From NCBI RefSeq assembly GCF_034424215.1, contig NZ_CP139960.1:3720001-3784000 (forward strand): a stretch of DNA of 64,000 nt, written 5' to 3'. This document shows positions 1 through 8,929 of this stretch, in pieces (the first letter of the stretch is position 1; each line of letters begins with the position of its first letter). The notes under the pieces are model-generated. The model had not been told where the DNA came from and searched no databases. It worked only from the letters and a program-made list of their open reading frames with translations. This stretch comes from Niabella yanshanensis. GTDB lineage: Bacteria; Bacteroidota; Bacteroidia; Chitinophagales; Chitinophagaceae. A program made the translations under genes and the position numbers.

Positions 1-600
1 GGCCCACAGCCTGGCTTCGCCTGATCCACTCACCTTTACTTTAGCTTGCTCGCTGCGCATTTGCTGGGTATGGTAGTCGCCATTGCCGGTGATACGGATG
101 TCTTGTGTGTTGATGGTGCCGCCTTCGATAGTGATGTCGCCGCTGCCGGTGATCTCTGCTTCCAGGTTGGTCGCCGTTAGTTTAGACGCATAAATATTAC
201 CGCTGCCGCTTACCCTAAGGTCGAGTGAGGTGGTATTGATATCGGATTTAAGACTAAAATTGCCTGAGCCCGAAATGGTAGCACCGTTCATAGATGGATT
301 AGATACATAGATGGTAACACTACCTCCCTTAATACTGATATTGGGTTTTGTTTTGAGTACTAACGTGTTGCCTTTTACTTCGGTGATAATATAGCCTTGT
401 AAATTGTCAGCAGCTTTTACGGTTACAGATTTAGAAGCACTTTGAACAAATTCAACATTGCCGCTGAAAGCTGCTTCTACTTTGCTGAAGTCTCCTACAG
501 CCCGGTTTTCCTCCACAGCCGGACCATCAGGGAAAACCTTTTTACATCCTGTTGTGAAAGTGAATAATGCAATAACTACTAATGATAATAACTGTTTCAT
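1..600 (-). CDS. GIN-domain (DUF2807) putative lipoprotein, partial
   Basis: Open from an ATG at 600 to the window edge (200 codons, no stop). The N-terminus is a short hydrophobic segment ending FTTGCKK, a plausible lipobox with Cys about residue 21. The rest is rich in regularly spaced SGSGN/SGSGD motifs that mark the head GIN domain (DUF2807), a beta-helix-like domain of Bacteroidota surface proteins of unknown function. It follows 635-1648 on the same strand with about 34 nt between them, so it may be the last gene of the sigma-factor operon. The C-terminus is off the window. Confidence 0.8.
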   Translation of the reverse strand, partial: MKQLLSLVVIALFTFTTGCKKVFPDGPAVEENRAVGDFSKVEAAFSGNVEFVQSASKSVTVKAADNLQGYIITEVKGNTLVLKTKPNISIKGGSVTIYVSNPSMNGATISGSGNFSLKSDINTTSLDLRVSGSGNIYASKLTATNLEAEITGSGDITIEGGTINTQDIRITGNGDYHTQQMRSEQAKVKVSGSGEARLWA

Positions 601-634
601 TGGTTCTTGTTTTACTTTGTTTGATATGTTTGGG

Positions 635-1648
635 TTATAAGTTGAAATGTACGCCGGCAGTTGCGCCAAGCGTGAGGGCAAAAGAATATTCATCGTCCCG
701 GTACTTCCAGATATAGTTGTCGGAAAAAAGTTTGGAGTCCGAGTATTTGTAAGTGTTGATGGAAGGGCCTAGTGTTACTTCTATGGCAGGCGTTAGTTTG
801 TAGCCTAATAAGGCTCGCAGCGATTCTGTATGTTTATAAAAGGTGAAGTCTGTTTTAGCGATACTCACCGCTTCTGCATTAATCCTTAGTTTTTGAGAAA
901 GTGGAATGCGGTATCCGATTCCGGCTTCCATTTGAAGTACCGTCTTTTTTAGTTCTGATCCGGCTCCCAGACCCAGGATACCATAGGTCTTACGACCGCC
1001 GGTACGCAAAACAATATTGGCCGAAGCGTCGTCATAAACCTGTATTCCGATTTGTTGTTCCCCGTTCTTTATAATGTTTAAAAAACCAATAGGATAGTCC
1101 GAGCTGTCTGCGATATTGATCAGTCCTGCTATTTGTACTCCTTTCACTGACCTGGCTACATTCATCAATCCTGCTATTTGTACATCGGCATTTTTTGCAA
1201 CGTTAACCAAACCGGCTATTTGCAATAATTCATAGCTGCTGCAATTGCTCAAGCCGCTGATCTGTATAAAACCGTTGCCCTGTTTCTGGTTATGTAATCC
1301 TGCTATTTGAATACCCCGGCCATTCTCAGCGCCATTATACAAACCGGCAATGGATACACCTTTATTCGATTCACGAACCTGGTTGGCCAGCCCACTGATC
1401 AGCACGCCTTTATTGCTGCCGTATAGTTTGGTGTAAAGGCCGGCAATAGCAGCACCTTTATTATTGTAGTTCACACCCTGTAAGGCTTGCAGGGCAAAAG
1501 AAGGACTAATGTCGCCGGCCTGCCTGCCTTGCGTACTTATGGGTGTTACGATGCCCAGATGAACATGGTTGGCAACGGGCTCCTGGGCAAAGCAGTAAGT
1601 AGTAGTAAGAGAAAGAAACGCGAGTAGGCATTTGTTTTTTAAAAGCAT
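635..1648 (-). CDS. secreted GLxN-repeat protein (LA_2272-like surface repeat)
   Basis: 337 aa with signal peptide (cleavage near CFA-QEP). Residues about 60-190 hold seven or so repeats of roughly 16-21 residues built on (V/L)QIAGLxN, for example GIQIAGLHN and GVQIAGLIN. The repeats suggest a solenoid or beta-helix. The last 120 residues have alternating hydrophobic strands and end in HFNL, like an outer-membrane or surface beta domain. The repeat type is shared with the neighbour at 1703-3436, so the two probably act together. The motif resembles what databases call LA_2272 family surface repeats; that name is from memory. Function unknown. Confidence 0.7.
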   Translation of the reverse strand: MLLKNKCLLAFLSLTTTYCFAQEPVANHVHLGIVTPISTQGRQAGDISPSFALQALQGVNYNNKGAAIAGLYTKLYGSNKGVLISGLANQVRESNKGVSIAGLYNGAENGRGIQIAGLHNQKQGNGFIQISGLSNCSSYELLQIAGLVNVAKNADVQIAGLMNVARSVKGVQIAGLINIADSSDYPIGFLNIIKNGEQQIGIQVYDDASANIVLRTGGRKTYGILGLGAGSELKKTVLQMEAGIGYRIPLSQKLRINAEAVSIAKTDFTFYKHTESLRALLGYKLTPAIEVTLGPSINTYKYSDSKLFSDNYIWKYRDDEYSFALTLGATAGVHFNL

Positions 1649-1702
1649 AGTTAATGTATATACTGCTAATACACATTAATGAAAGCTTACCCCTATGCTT
1701 TC

Positions 1703-3436
1703 TTAAAAAATATTTACGCCTAGTGAAAAGCCCAGGTGAAGTGCATCTTTTTTACCTTCAATCAAGGGGAGCATGTTCCTGCTAAAGTTACTGTAGTAAG
1801 CTTTGTTTCCCATTTTAACAGGCTGTTGGTATTGCAGCCTCGGACCGGCAAATAACTGGATATTTTTATGCAGCTGGTAGATAAAGAGCGGTTGAAGAAT
1901 GATATTGCTGTAATCTGTATCAAAGTTATCGGTAACTGTATAATGCAGGTTGATCAGCTCGGTAGCCATTTTAAGCTTTCCTTTCAATTTCCATTCGCTT
2001 CCCAACCCGTAACCAAATAAATAATGGCCGCCTGCCACATCACTGTTGAGCCAGCCTACCTGTATAATATTATATAATTTATAGCTGCCCGATTTATAGG
2101 CTATATTTACCTGCTGATTTTCCTGCACAGATACCGATAAAGAATGCTTACCATTACGGCTATAATTGAATGGCCCGATGGATACACCGTTTAATGTGTC
2201 GGCCAGGTTCAGGACGCCTAACTGGAACCCGTTGATCTTTTTGGCGTAATTCACCAATCCGCTTACCTGTGCGCCCTTATCCAACTGTGTCGTAATATTA
2301 GCCAGACCGGAAAGCTGCATTCCTTTTTTAAATTGCCTGGTATGATTGACCAGTCCGGCCAGTTGCATGCCGCCGTTTATATTTTGGGTATAATTCGCCA
2401 GCCCGCCAATTTGCAGTCCGTTGAATAGCTGTGTTTGGTTGTACAAGCCACTAATCTGTAATCCGGTAGTATTGCTTTTATTAATATTTGCCAATCCTCC
2501 AATTTGCAACGCGTTGACGTCTCCGGCAACGTAGTTATTCAGGCCACCAATCTGAACGCCGTTTACCGTACCTCCCACCACGTTAAATAACCCGCCTATT
2601 TGCAGAGATCGTACATGTTTTTGTACAATGTTAAACAATCCTCCAAGTTCGAATGCATCTACCTGTGCCGCATACCCGCCAAAAACATTGAAAGATATTT
2701 TATTTTCCTGTTGCCCTTTTAAAGCACTTTTGGTACCAATGCCCGGCCAGAACCCTAATTGGAATTTGCGTTCATAGAAATAATTTTTCAGGTTAAGGCT
2801 GTTGAATTTTTGTTTGGTGCTGATAACGCTTCTTGCCAGCCAATGCCGTTCGATAGAATGAACCGTAAACGTTTCTTCAGTAGTGATATTGGGTGTCAGG
2901 CCAATCTTTAGCGCTGTATTGCTTTTGCCCTCCACCGTGAAACTGGTGTCGTAATAAGACACCCGGTTAGCTATAATTTTGATATTGCTGTTTAGAGGTA
3001 CTTTAAGCGAGAAATGCCCCTGGTCGTTAGACATGGTTCCGATCTTCAGGTTTGGCTCATAAACCGTTACATACTCTACCGGCTTCTGATCGGTATTGTC
3101 AAAAAAGGAACCCTGTACCGTAATGTATTCTGTTTCTTTTTTACGGATAACTATTTTGTTATTATTAATGATGTAGTAATATTCCTTATCCAGTAACCGG
3201 TCTAACACCTCCTTGACAGGCGCATCCGTCGCAGTAAAAGATATTTTTTTCTGGTTTTTAATAAACTGGTTGTCGTAAGAAAAATAAAAGCCCCCCTTAC
3301 GCTCTATCTGCATCAGGGCATCATACATAGTAATGTTTCTGAAGTCAACCGATACTTTTTGTTGCAGTATTTTTTCCTGGGCAAAAAGGGCATGGCTAAA
3401 AAGCAACAGTAAGAAGAAGGCGCAATATTTTCTCAA
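1703..3436 (-). CDS. STN + carboxypeptidase-like regulatory domain + GLxN-repeat protein
   Basis: 577 aa. Signal peptide (SHALFAQ), then an STN domain at about 25-97 (VSVDFRNITMYDALMQIE...), the module through which TonB receptors talk to FecR anti-sigma factors. A CarboxypepD_reg-like beta-sandwich follows at about 105-185 (VQGSFFDNTDQKPVEYVTV). Residues about 255-450 carry nine or more QIGGLxN repeats of about 21 residues, then a beta-rich tail. No TonB plug or 22-strand barrel is present. It starts 6 nt after fecR on the same strand. By position it should be the signal-sensing partner of the sigma/anti-sigma pair; this is inference. Confidence 0.75.
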   Translation of the reverse strand: MRKYCAFFLLLLFSHALFAQEKILQQKVSVDFRNITMYDALMQIERKGGFYFSYDNQFIKNQKKISFTATDAPVKEVLDRLLDKEYYYIINNNKIVIRKKETEYITVQGSFFDNTDQKPVEYVTVYEPNLKIGTMSNDQGHFSLKVPLNSNIKIIANRVSYYDTSFTVEGKSNTALKIGLTPNITTEETFTVHSIERHWLARSVISTKQKFNSLNLKNYFYERKFQLGFWPGIGTKSALKGQQENKISFNVFGGYAAQVDAFELGGLFNIVQKHVRSLQIGGLFNVVGGTVNGVQIGGLNNYVAGDVNALQIGGLANINKSNTTGLQISGLYNQTQLFNGLQIGGLANYTQNINGGMQLAGLVNHTRQFKKGMQLSGLANITTQLDKGAQVSGLVNYAKKINGFQLGVLNLADTLNGVSIGPFNYSRNGKHSLSVSVQENQQVNIAYKSGSYKLYNIIQVGWLNSDVAGGHYLFGYGLGSEWKLKGKLKMATELINLHYTVTDNFDTDYSNIILQPLFIYQLHKNIQLFAGPRLQYQQPVKMGNKAYYSNFSRNMLPLIEGKKDALHLGFSLGVNIF

Positions 3437-3442
3437 AAGGGC

Positions 3443-4399
3443 TTATTTAGAAATGAGGTATTGATTATGATCTTTTTTAATCCAGCTGGCATTGATCATT
3501 AAGGCAATATTTTCAACGATCTGATCAGGCGTTTCCGAGTGGATCAGATAAGTACTCGTAACCTTTTTGCTTTCAATACCCGGGGCTAACTGTAGCTCTA
3601 TGTTGTAAAGACCTTCCAGCATTTGCGCCAGGCTGTCTACCCGCATATCTTTAATTTTAATAAGTTGTGTATGCAATGCCTCATTAATGGTATTATTAAA
3701 TGGTAATACGCGCAGTTGGTTATTGCGGTTGTCTTTTACAATTTTTTGATTAGCAGTAGCTATTACACTTTTGTCTGCCAGCGTTGCTTTTACTTTTCCG
3801 CTATGTACGAAAACCGTGTTAAAACCAACTCCCTGTTGTATGGTAAACGAAGTACCCAATACTTCCACATCCATATCATTATTATGGATGATAAACGGCT
3901 TGGCCGCATTTTTTGCAATATCGAAATAAGCATTGCCTTTTAAGGTAACGGTTCTTGTTTTTTTATTGAACGCTTTAGCTACCATTAGTGAAGCTTCTTC
4001 ATAAAGGGTTACTTTGCTTTCATCTTTCAAAATGATAGTACGTTGTTCCTTTTGAGCGGTAAATTGCTCGGGCCTGGGATTATTGATGAATAAAAACAAT
4101 ACCACCAAAGCTGTGATAGATGCGGCTACAGCCCACCCTTTACGCCAGTTAAGGCTGATGACTTTTGCTTTTTTCGTGTTTACTAACGGGTTTTCTTCCA
4201 GCTGCTGCTGTAATTTTTGCCAGGCCAGTTCTTTATTAAAGAGTTTGTATGCAGGGTTGATCCGGGAGTTTTCCCAGATCCTGATCGTATCCTCGTATGT
4301 TTTTTTATGTTCGGCGCTTTCTGCAATCCATTGCTCCACCTCTTGTTGCTCCGGAGCGTCCAGCGTTTGCTCATAGTAAGCTATCAATTTATGCTCCAT
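3443..4399 (-). CDS. FecR family anti-sigma factor
   Basis: 318 aa single-pass inner-membrane protein. A cytoplasmic sigma-binding N-terminus (1-87) is followed by a membrane helix at about 88-106 (GWAVAASITALVVLFLFINN) and a periplasmic FecR domain (about 115-210, with KTRTVTLKGNAYFDIAKN) plus the C-terminal DUF4974-like domain (about 245-315). It starts 3 nt after the sigma gene stop, so the two are translationally linked. The FecR C-terminal region normally binds an STN domain; the next gene supplies one. Confidence 0.9.
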   Translation of the reverse strand: MEHKLIAYYEQTLDAPEQQEVEQWIAESAEHKKTYEDTIRIWENSRINPAYKLFNKELAWQKLQQQLEENPLVNTKKAKVISLNWRKGWAVAASITALVVLFLFINNPRPEQFTAQKEQRTIILKDESKVTLYEEASLMVAKAFNKKTRTVTLKGNAYFDIAKNAAKPFIIHNNDMDVEVLGTSFTIQQGVGFNTVFVHSGKVKATLADKSVIATANQKIVKDNRNNQLRVLPFNNTINEALHTQLIKIKDMRVDSLAQMLEGLYNIELQLAPGIESKKVTSTYLIHSETPDQIVENIALMINASWIKKDHNQYLISK

Positions 4400-4402
4400 A
4401 TA

Positions 4403-4942
4403 TTATAAATTGATGAGTTGAAGAATGAATAATGGCAAGATAGATACCAGGTACTCTGTTAAGCCGCCTCGTAAAAATTTTAAAGCTTTCGACATTTGAT
4501 TTTCTACCGTCTTAACAGAAATGCCTAATGCTTCAGCTACCTCCCGGTAGCTCAACCCTAGTTGCCGGCACATATAAAAAACGGTTGCACATTTTTCGGG
4601 AAGCTGGTTGACCAAATCCTGTATCTTCTCATGTAATTCTTTTTGTTCTGTATGAATATGATTGTCCGTGGCAACGCCCCCGGCCATCTGATGCTGCATG
4701 TAACCCGCTTTGACCACTTTATGCTTTAAATGATTCAGGCATTCATTGCGAACCGATGTATACAGGTAGGCCTTTACCGTCTCCGGGTTTACTGTTTCCC
4801 TGTGTTGCCAAAGCTTTATAAAAATATTTTGCAATATGTCCTCCGTATAGGTTTCTTCCCTTAAAATAGAGAAGGCATACCCATATAACGCTTCATAATG
4901 AAGGTCAAAAACATTTTTATATTGAACACTGTCCAAAGCCAT
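4403..4942 (-). CDS. ECF RNA polymerase sigma-70 factor (FecI-like)
   Basis: 179 aa. Region 2 spans about 10-80 (ILREETYTEDILQNIFIKLW, AYLYTSVRNECLNHLKH) and region 4 about 115-165 with the helix-turn-helix LSYREVAEALGISVKTVENQ. First gene of the five-gene minus-strand operon down to the window edge. In FecI/FecR systems the sigma factor drives its own surface-protein operon; here the likely targets are the downstream GLxN and GIN proteins. Confidence 0.92.
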   Translation of the reverse strand: MALDSVQYKNVFDLHYEALYGYAFSILREETYTEDILQNIFIKLWQHRETVNPETVKAYLYTSVRNECLNHLKHKVVKAGYMQHQMAGGVATDNHIHTEQKELHEKIQDLVNQLPEKCATVFYMCRQLGLSYREVAEALGISVKTVENQMSKALKFLRGGLTEYLVSILPLFILQLINL

Positions 4943-5403
4943 CAGCGCTACAAAAATAGCATCCCTATATATACTACAACCGGATATTCATTTACCCCTA
5001 CGAAAAAGTTAAATTTTTTTGCTTTTTTAACGGGCGGGCTGTTACCAGGGAAATATCGCGTCAACAAGCTTAAAAGATAGTAGTGATCGTCTGTGTTAGA
5101 GAGGTTCCGATCCTTTTTAACCGGATCCTATCAGGCTGTTCCAGGTTATTGGGTCAGGCAAGATGCTAAATATTATCATAAAAACCGAAGGGGTCGCTAT
5201 TATAAATTAGGGCAGGTGGGAAAACATCCGCCATCAAACCAAAGGGAGCCAATAGAAAATTTAAACCGGAAGGCAATCAACCCTGAAAGGGTGATATTAA
5301 GATGAACACAGATGCCATTGCAGGTATATTTAGCAAAATCGTATTCCTCTTTTCATCAAGGTTTTTTTGCAGGAAGAACCTATTTTTACACTAAAGCAGC
5401 TAT
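4943..5403. other. intergenic region, no gene recognised
   Basis: This 461-bp gap separates the sigma-factor operon from the divergent RDD gene. It must hold both promoters. A 70-codon open frame at 5093-5305 has no recognisable domain, no clear start signal and an odd composition (many K, R, N, Y), so it is not called. No tRNA, strong terminator or repeat was seen. Confidence 0.5.
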
Positions 5404-6210
5404 ATGCCTATTGTGAGTGTACCCACAAGTTTTAATATCAGCCTGGAGTTTGATGCACCAGGCCTGGGACGGCGTTGGGTAGCATTATTGATTGATATGG
5501 TGGTACAGGTTCTGTACGTGATATTGGCCAGTTACCTGCTTGGCAAAATCTCAATTGGTTTTGGCTCAGATGCCGGCTTTAATCAATGGGCTATCGGGCT
5601 CCTGGCCATGTCTCCCATTTTTTTATACCATATTCTTTTTGAATCGCTTACCAACGGACAAAGCATTGGCAAAAAAATAATGAACCTGAGAATAGTAAGC
5701 ATCAACGGCGGACGTCCTTCTATCAGCCAGTTGTTGATACGGTGGCTATTGCGCGTTTCTGATTTGTGGATCGTCATTCTTTTGCTCATGCTGTTTTCTT
5801 TCCGTGCAGGAGGAGATACGGAAGGAATGATTGCTTTTACATTTGGGATGGCTTTTTTACTGACTGATATTATACTGGTCGCCAACTCTAAAAAGGCCCA
5901 GCGCATTGGTGATATCCTGGCCCAGACGATTGTTATTAAAACATCAGCCGGGGAAAGCCTGCACAATACTATTTTCAGGGAAGTGGAAGAGGGATATGTA
6001 CCGGCATTCCCGCAGGTGATGCGTATCAGCGACAAGGATCTGAATATTATTAAAAACATTTTAGGCAATGCTAAAAACTCCCGGCATCATGATGAATTGG
6101 CCATAGCCGCCACAAAAGTGAAGAACTACCTGCAGATCGAAACGGATATGTATCCATATGAGTTCCTGGAAAGATTGCTGAAAGACTACAATTACCTTTC
6201 GGTAAAATAA
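5404..6210 (+). CDS. RDD family membrane protein
   Basis: 268 aa. The N-terminal signature GRRWVALLIDMVVQ contains the Arg and Asp that name the RDD family, followed by four or so membrane helices between residues 30 and 170 and the conserved GQSIGKKIMNLRIV segment. The C-terminal 90 residues are soluble and charged (KDLNIIKNILGNAK). RDD proteins are integral membrane proteins of poorly known function, some linked to Na+/H+ exchange. The ATG at 5404 is the only sensible start. Convergent with 6217-6663. Confidence 0.85.
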   Translation: MPIVSVPTSFNISLEFDAPGLGRRWVALLIDMVVQVLYVILASYLLGKISIGFGSDAGFNQWAIGLLAMSPIFLYHILFESLTNGQSIGKKIMNLRIVSINGGRPSISQLLIRWLLRVSDLWIVILLLMLFSFRAGGDTEGMIAFTFGMAFLLTDIILVANSKKAQRIGDILAQTIVIKTSAGESLHNTIFREVEEGYVPAFPQVMRISDKDLNIIKNILGNAKNSRHHDELAIAATKVKNYLQIETDMYPYEFLERLLKDYNYLSVK

Positions 6211-6216
6211 GGCTTA

Positions 6217-6663
6217 CTATCCGCCAAAGGCAGTGCCCAGCATGCCTCCAATAAGAGACAGCACAAACAGGGCAATGATCAGGAACATAATAATACCCCA
6301 TATTTTAAAATAATGTCCCAGGCTTTGTAACCCGGTAGTCAGTTTCACCGGGCTATTATTGGTAATTCCTGTTTTAGCAAGCGTAGAAAAGCGAAAGAGG
6401 AAATAGAAGGCCAGTACACTTATGGCCAGGGAAATAAATGCTGATATATAAGTACTGCTCTGCATCAGCTGTTGCATGTCATCCTTGCTAAAACCCTCCT
6501 GGGCAGCAGGGGCTGCGGGTAGAGGGCGGGTGAGTGTTGCGAGTATTCCTGCCAACGAGCCGGACAGGGATACAAAAGCAGCTATAGCGGCTATTTTTGC
6601 GGCTGATAGTATATGCTGATGTAAGAAAGGTATTTCGTTGGAAACTTGTTGATCCTGCTGCAT
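6217..6663 (-). CDS. DUF5362 family membrane protein
   Basis: 148 aa with three hydrophobic segments at about 20-45, 70-92 and 118-142 (GIIMFLIIALFVLSLIGGML) and a proline/alanine-rich loop at 45-58. It resembles DUF5362 integral membrane proteins of Bacteroidota. It follows 6667-7092 by 3 nt and shares its topology, so the two look like tandem paralogues in one operon. Function unknown. Confidence 0.65.
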   Translation of the reverse strand: MQQDQQVSNEIPFLHQHILSAAKIAAIAAFVSLSGSLAGILATLTRPLPAAPAAQEGFSKDDMQQLMQSSTYISAFISLAISVLAFYFLFRFSTLAKTGITNNSPVKLTTGLQSLGHYFKIWGIIMFLIIALFVLSLIGGMLGTAFGG

Positions 6664-6666
6664 GAG

Positions 6667-7092
6667 TTAGAAAAGATTTGATAGATTTATGATGAGTTGC
6701 AAACCCGTAAAGGCAATAACAGCAATGAAAAAATTTTTCAGGTATACAAATGCCTGGGATAACAGGGCGTTGTTTTGCTGATGAATACCTTGTAATAATA
6801 ACCTTGACGCCTTATAAAGGAAATATAGAACCATGGCTGCAATAAAGAAGACAACAAAAAAGCCGGCTACCAAAACAGGATACATCCCCTTCATAGAAGG
6901 TATTGATGTTGCCATAGTTTGTAAGATCTGTGCTCCGCTAAAGAGCATAATAACGACTACAAACGATCCAATGGCAAATCCTATTACCGAGATCAGCCGG
7001 GTCCATTTGCTGATTTCCAGCAGGGTTGTTTTATCTGTATCCGGGATGTCGTCGTTAAAAATCTCTTCTTGTTGTTCCTCTTCCTGTATCAT
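6667..7092 (-). CDS. DUF5362-like membrane protein
   Basis: 141 aa. Acidic N-terminus (EEEQQEEIFNDD), then membrane segments at about 32-57, 72-92 and 116-135. The region after the second helix (YKASRLLLQGIHQQNNALLSQAFVYLKNFF) is laid out like the corresponding part of its downstream neighbour. A perfect Bacteroidota -7 box lies 4 nt before the ATG, so the mRNA may be leaderless. Function unknown. Confidence 0.65.
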   Translation of the reverse strand: MIQEEEQQEEIFNDDIPDTDKTTLLEISKWTRLISVIGFAIGSFVVVIMLFSGAQILQTMATSIPSMKGMYPVLVAGFFVVFFIAAMVLYFLYKASRLLLQGIHQQNNALLSQAFVYLKNFFIAVIAFTGLQLIINLSNLF

Positions 7093-7096
7093 CCGG

Positions 7097-7104
7097 CAAA
7101 GATA
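7097..7104 (-). promoter_or_regulatory. -7 promoter box TATCTTTG, 4 nt before the ATG
   Basis: On the minus strand TATCTTTG matches the Bacteroidota consensus TAnnTTTG exactly and is followed by CCGG then ATG at 7092. Such a box normally ends a few nt before the transcription start, which would put +1 at or next to the start codon. Confidence 0.5.
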
Positions 7105-7126
7105 CTGGGTTTATGCCTGTTTGTTT

Positions 7127-7983
7127 CACGCGGAGCGCGGCAAAGAAGCGGAGACGCAGATATGTACAGGGATTGTTGAAAATTAAGAATTGTCTATTTA
7201 TCTCACCTACTCGCCATTAGCCTTTCTTTCACTAAGGCAATCCTAATGTCCTGAATTTTAAACCTCAAATCTTGAATTTCAAACACCTACTTGCTACTCG
7301 CTATTCCCTACTAGCTTTTATTTCACGCAGAGTTCGCAGAGAAGCGAAGGCGCAGAGATAGCTGTGTATTAAAAATCGAGCATTGCTTATTGAATATTTT
7401 CTCTCACCTACTCGCTACTCGCTATTCCGCACTTGCTTTTATTTCACGCAGAGGTCGCAGAGAGTAAGAGGCGCAGAGATAGCTGTGTATTAAAAATCGA
7501 GCATTGCTTATTGAATGTTTTCTCCCACCTACTTGCTACTAGCCATTCCCCACTTGCTTTTATTTCACGCAGAGTTAGCCGAGAAGCGAAGGCGCAGAGA
7601 TGGTTGAGTATTGAAAATTGAAAATTGCTTATTGAATGTTTTCTCTCACCTACTTGCTACTCGCTACTTGCTTTTATTTCACGCAGAGTTCGCAGAGAAG
7701 CAGAGGCGCAGAGATTGTTGAGTATTGAAAATTGCTTATTGAATATTTTCTCTCACCTACTCGCTACTCGCTATTCCCCACTTGCTTTTATTTCACGCAG
7801 AGGTCGCAGAGAGTAAGAGGCGCAGAGATGGTTGTGTATCGAAAATTGCTTATTGAATGTTTTCTCCCACCTACTTGCTACTAGCCATTCCCCACTTGCT
7901 TTTTGTTTAACGCAGCGTTCGCAGAGAGGCAGAGGCGCAGAGATTGTTGAGTATTGAAAATTGCTTATTGAATTTTCTCTCAC
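7127..7983. repeat. tandem intergenic repeat, about seven copies of 114-121 bp
   Basis: Units begin with TTTCACGCAGAG at 7321, 7442, 7563, 7677 and 7791, with diverged ones near 7127 and at 7906 (TTTAACGCAGCG). Each has a purine-rich block (CGCAGAGAAGCGAAGGCGCA), an AT-rich block (ATTGCTTATTGAAT) and a block like CACCTACTTGCTACTCGC. Periods are 121, 121, 114, 114 and 115 bp; the first interval is longer and more diverged. Open frames inside it (FISRRVRREAEAQR types) are translated repeat and not genes. It fills the gap between the miaA stop and the DUF5362 promoter. Confidence 0.85.
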
Positions 7984-8904
7984 CTACTTGCTATTCCCTA
8001 CTAGCTTCTCCATCAACCTTTCTACCAATGGAATGATCTTACCTTCTTCTGCATCCACCCAATGCATTTTCGCCTGCCTTTTAAACCAGGTCATTTGCCG
8101 TTTGGCATAGCGGCGGGTATTTTGTTTGATCTGTTCTATGGCTTCTTCGCGGGAAATTGTACCATCGAAATAATCAAACAGCTCCCGGTAACCAACGGTT
8201 TGCAGAGCATTAAGATGCCGATAGGGCAATAACGACCGGGCTTCCTCTTCCTGTCCGGCTTGCATCATCCCGTCTACCCGTAAATTGATCCTTTCATATA
8301 GCGTCTCGCGAGATAGTTCGAGCCCTATCAGGATGGTTTCAAACGGGCGGGGCTGCTTGGCCGAATTGCGGAAGCTGGTAATGGACTGCCCAGTTCCCAA
8401 TATCACTTCCAGAGCCCGCATCATCCGTTGGGGATTTTGCATTTCACCGGTTTTGGAAAAAAAAGGGTCATGCTGTCGAAGTTGCTCCTGCAGCCAGCTG
8501 ATGCCTTTTGCTTCATACGCACTAACCACCTGCGTTCTTATGTGTGTGGCAACTTCGGGTATCGCGTCCAAACCTTCGGTCAATGCCTTGATATACAGGC
8601 CGGTGCCGCCGGTAACCACAACAGTATCATACTTTAAAAAAAGCCCGTTTAACAGGTTCAGCGCATAGCGCTCATACCATGCCGCGTTAATATCTTCCCC
8701 TATAGAATGGGAGGCAATAAAATAATGAGCTACCTGGCTCAGCTCTTCTACCGAAGGGCGGGCCACGCCAATATTCATTTCTTTGAAACACTGGCGGCTA
8801 TCAGCCGAGAGAATAACTGTATTGAAATGCCGGGCTACTTCAATGGCATGCGCAGTTTTGCCCACTGCCGTTGGTCCTGCGATAACAATAATCGATTTGA
8901 TAAT
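7984..8904 (-). CDS. miaA: tRNA dimethylallyltransferase (MiaA)
   Basis: Transfers a dimethylallyl group to A37 of tRNAs reading UNN codons. Clear family features are Walker A GPTAVGKT, the ILSADSRQ segment, VVTGGTGLYIKAL, NPQRMMRALEV and the C-terminal QNTRRYAKRQMTWF. The first standard start codon in frame is GTG at 8865, which falls inside Walker A and would delete GPTA. Upstream the frame stays open only to a TAA at 8911-8913, with no ATG, GTG or TTG. I place the start at an ATT codon (8904), giving I-I-K-S-I-I-V-I-A-GPTAVGKT, which matches the family's N-terminal spacing. ATT at 8910 is an alternative, and a sequence error is possible. Confidence 0.9.
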   Translation of the reverse strand: MIKSIIVIAGPTAVGKTAHAIEVARHFNTVILSADSRQCFKEMNIGVARPSVEELSQVAHYFIASHSIGEDINAAWYERYALNLLNGLFLKYDTVVVTGGTGLYIKALTEGLDAIPEVATHIRTQVVSAYEAKGISWLQEQLRQHDPFFSKTGEMQNPQRMMRALEVILGTGQSITSFRNSAKQPRPFETILIGLELSRETLYERINLRVDGMMQAGQEEEARSLLPYRHLNALQTVGYRELFDYFDGTISREEAIEQIKQNTRRYAKRQMTWFKRQAKMHWVDAEEGKIIPLVERLMEKLVGNSK

Positions 8905-8929
8905 TGAAATTTATAATTGGAGTAGGATA

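Noticed and set aside
5093-5305. 70-codon frame between the sigma-factor operon and the RDD gene
   Set aside because: No recognisable domain, no clear start context, and biased composition; not distinguishable from chance.
7433-7983. Open frames of 60-70 codons inside the tandem repeat region on both strands
   Set aside because: They are translations of the repeat unit itself, repeat with its period and have no start signals or domain features.
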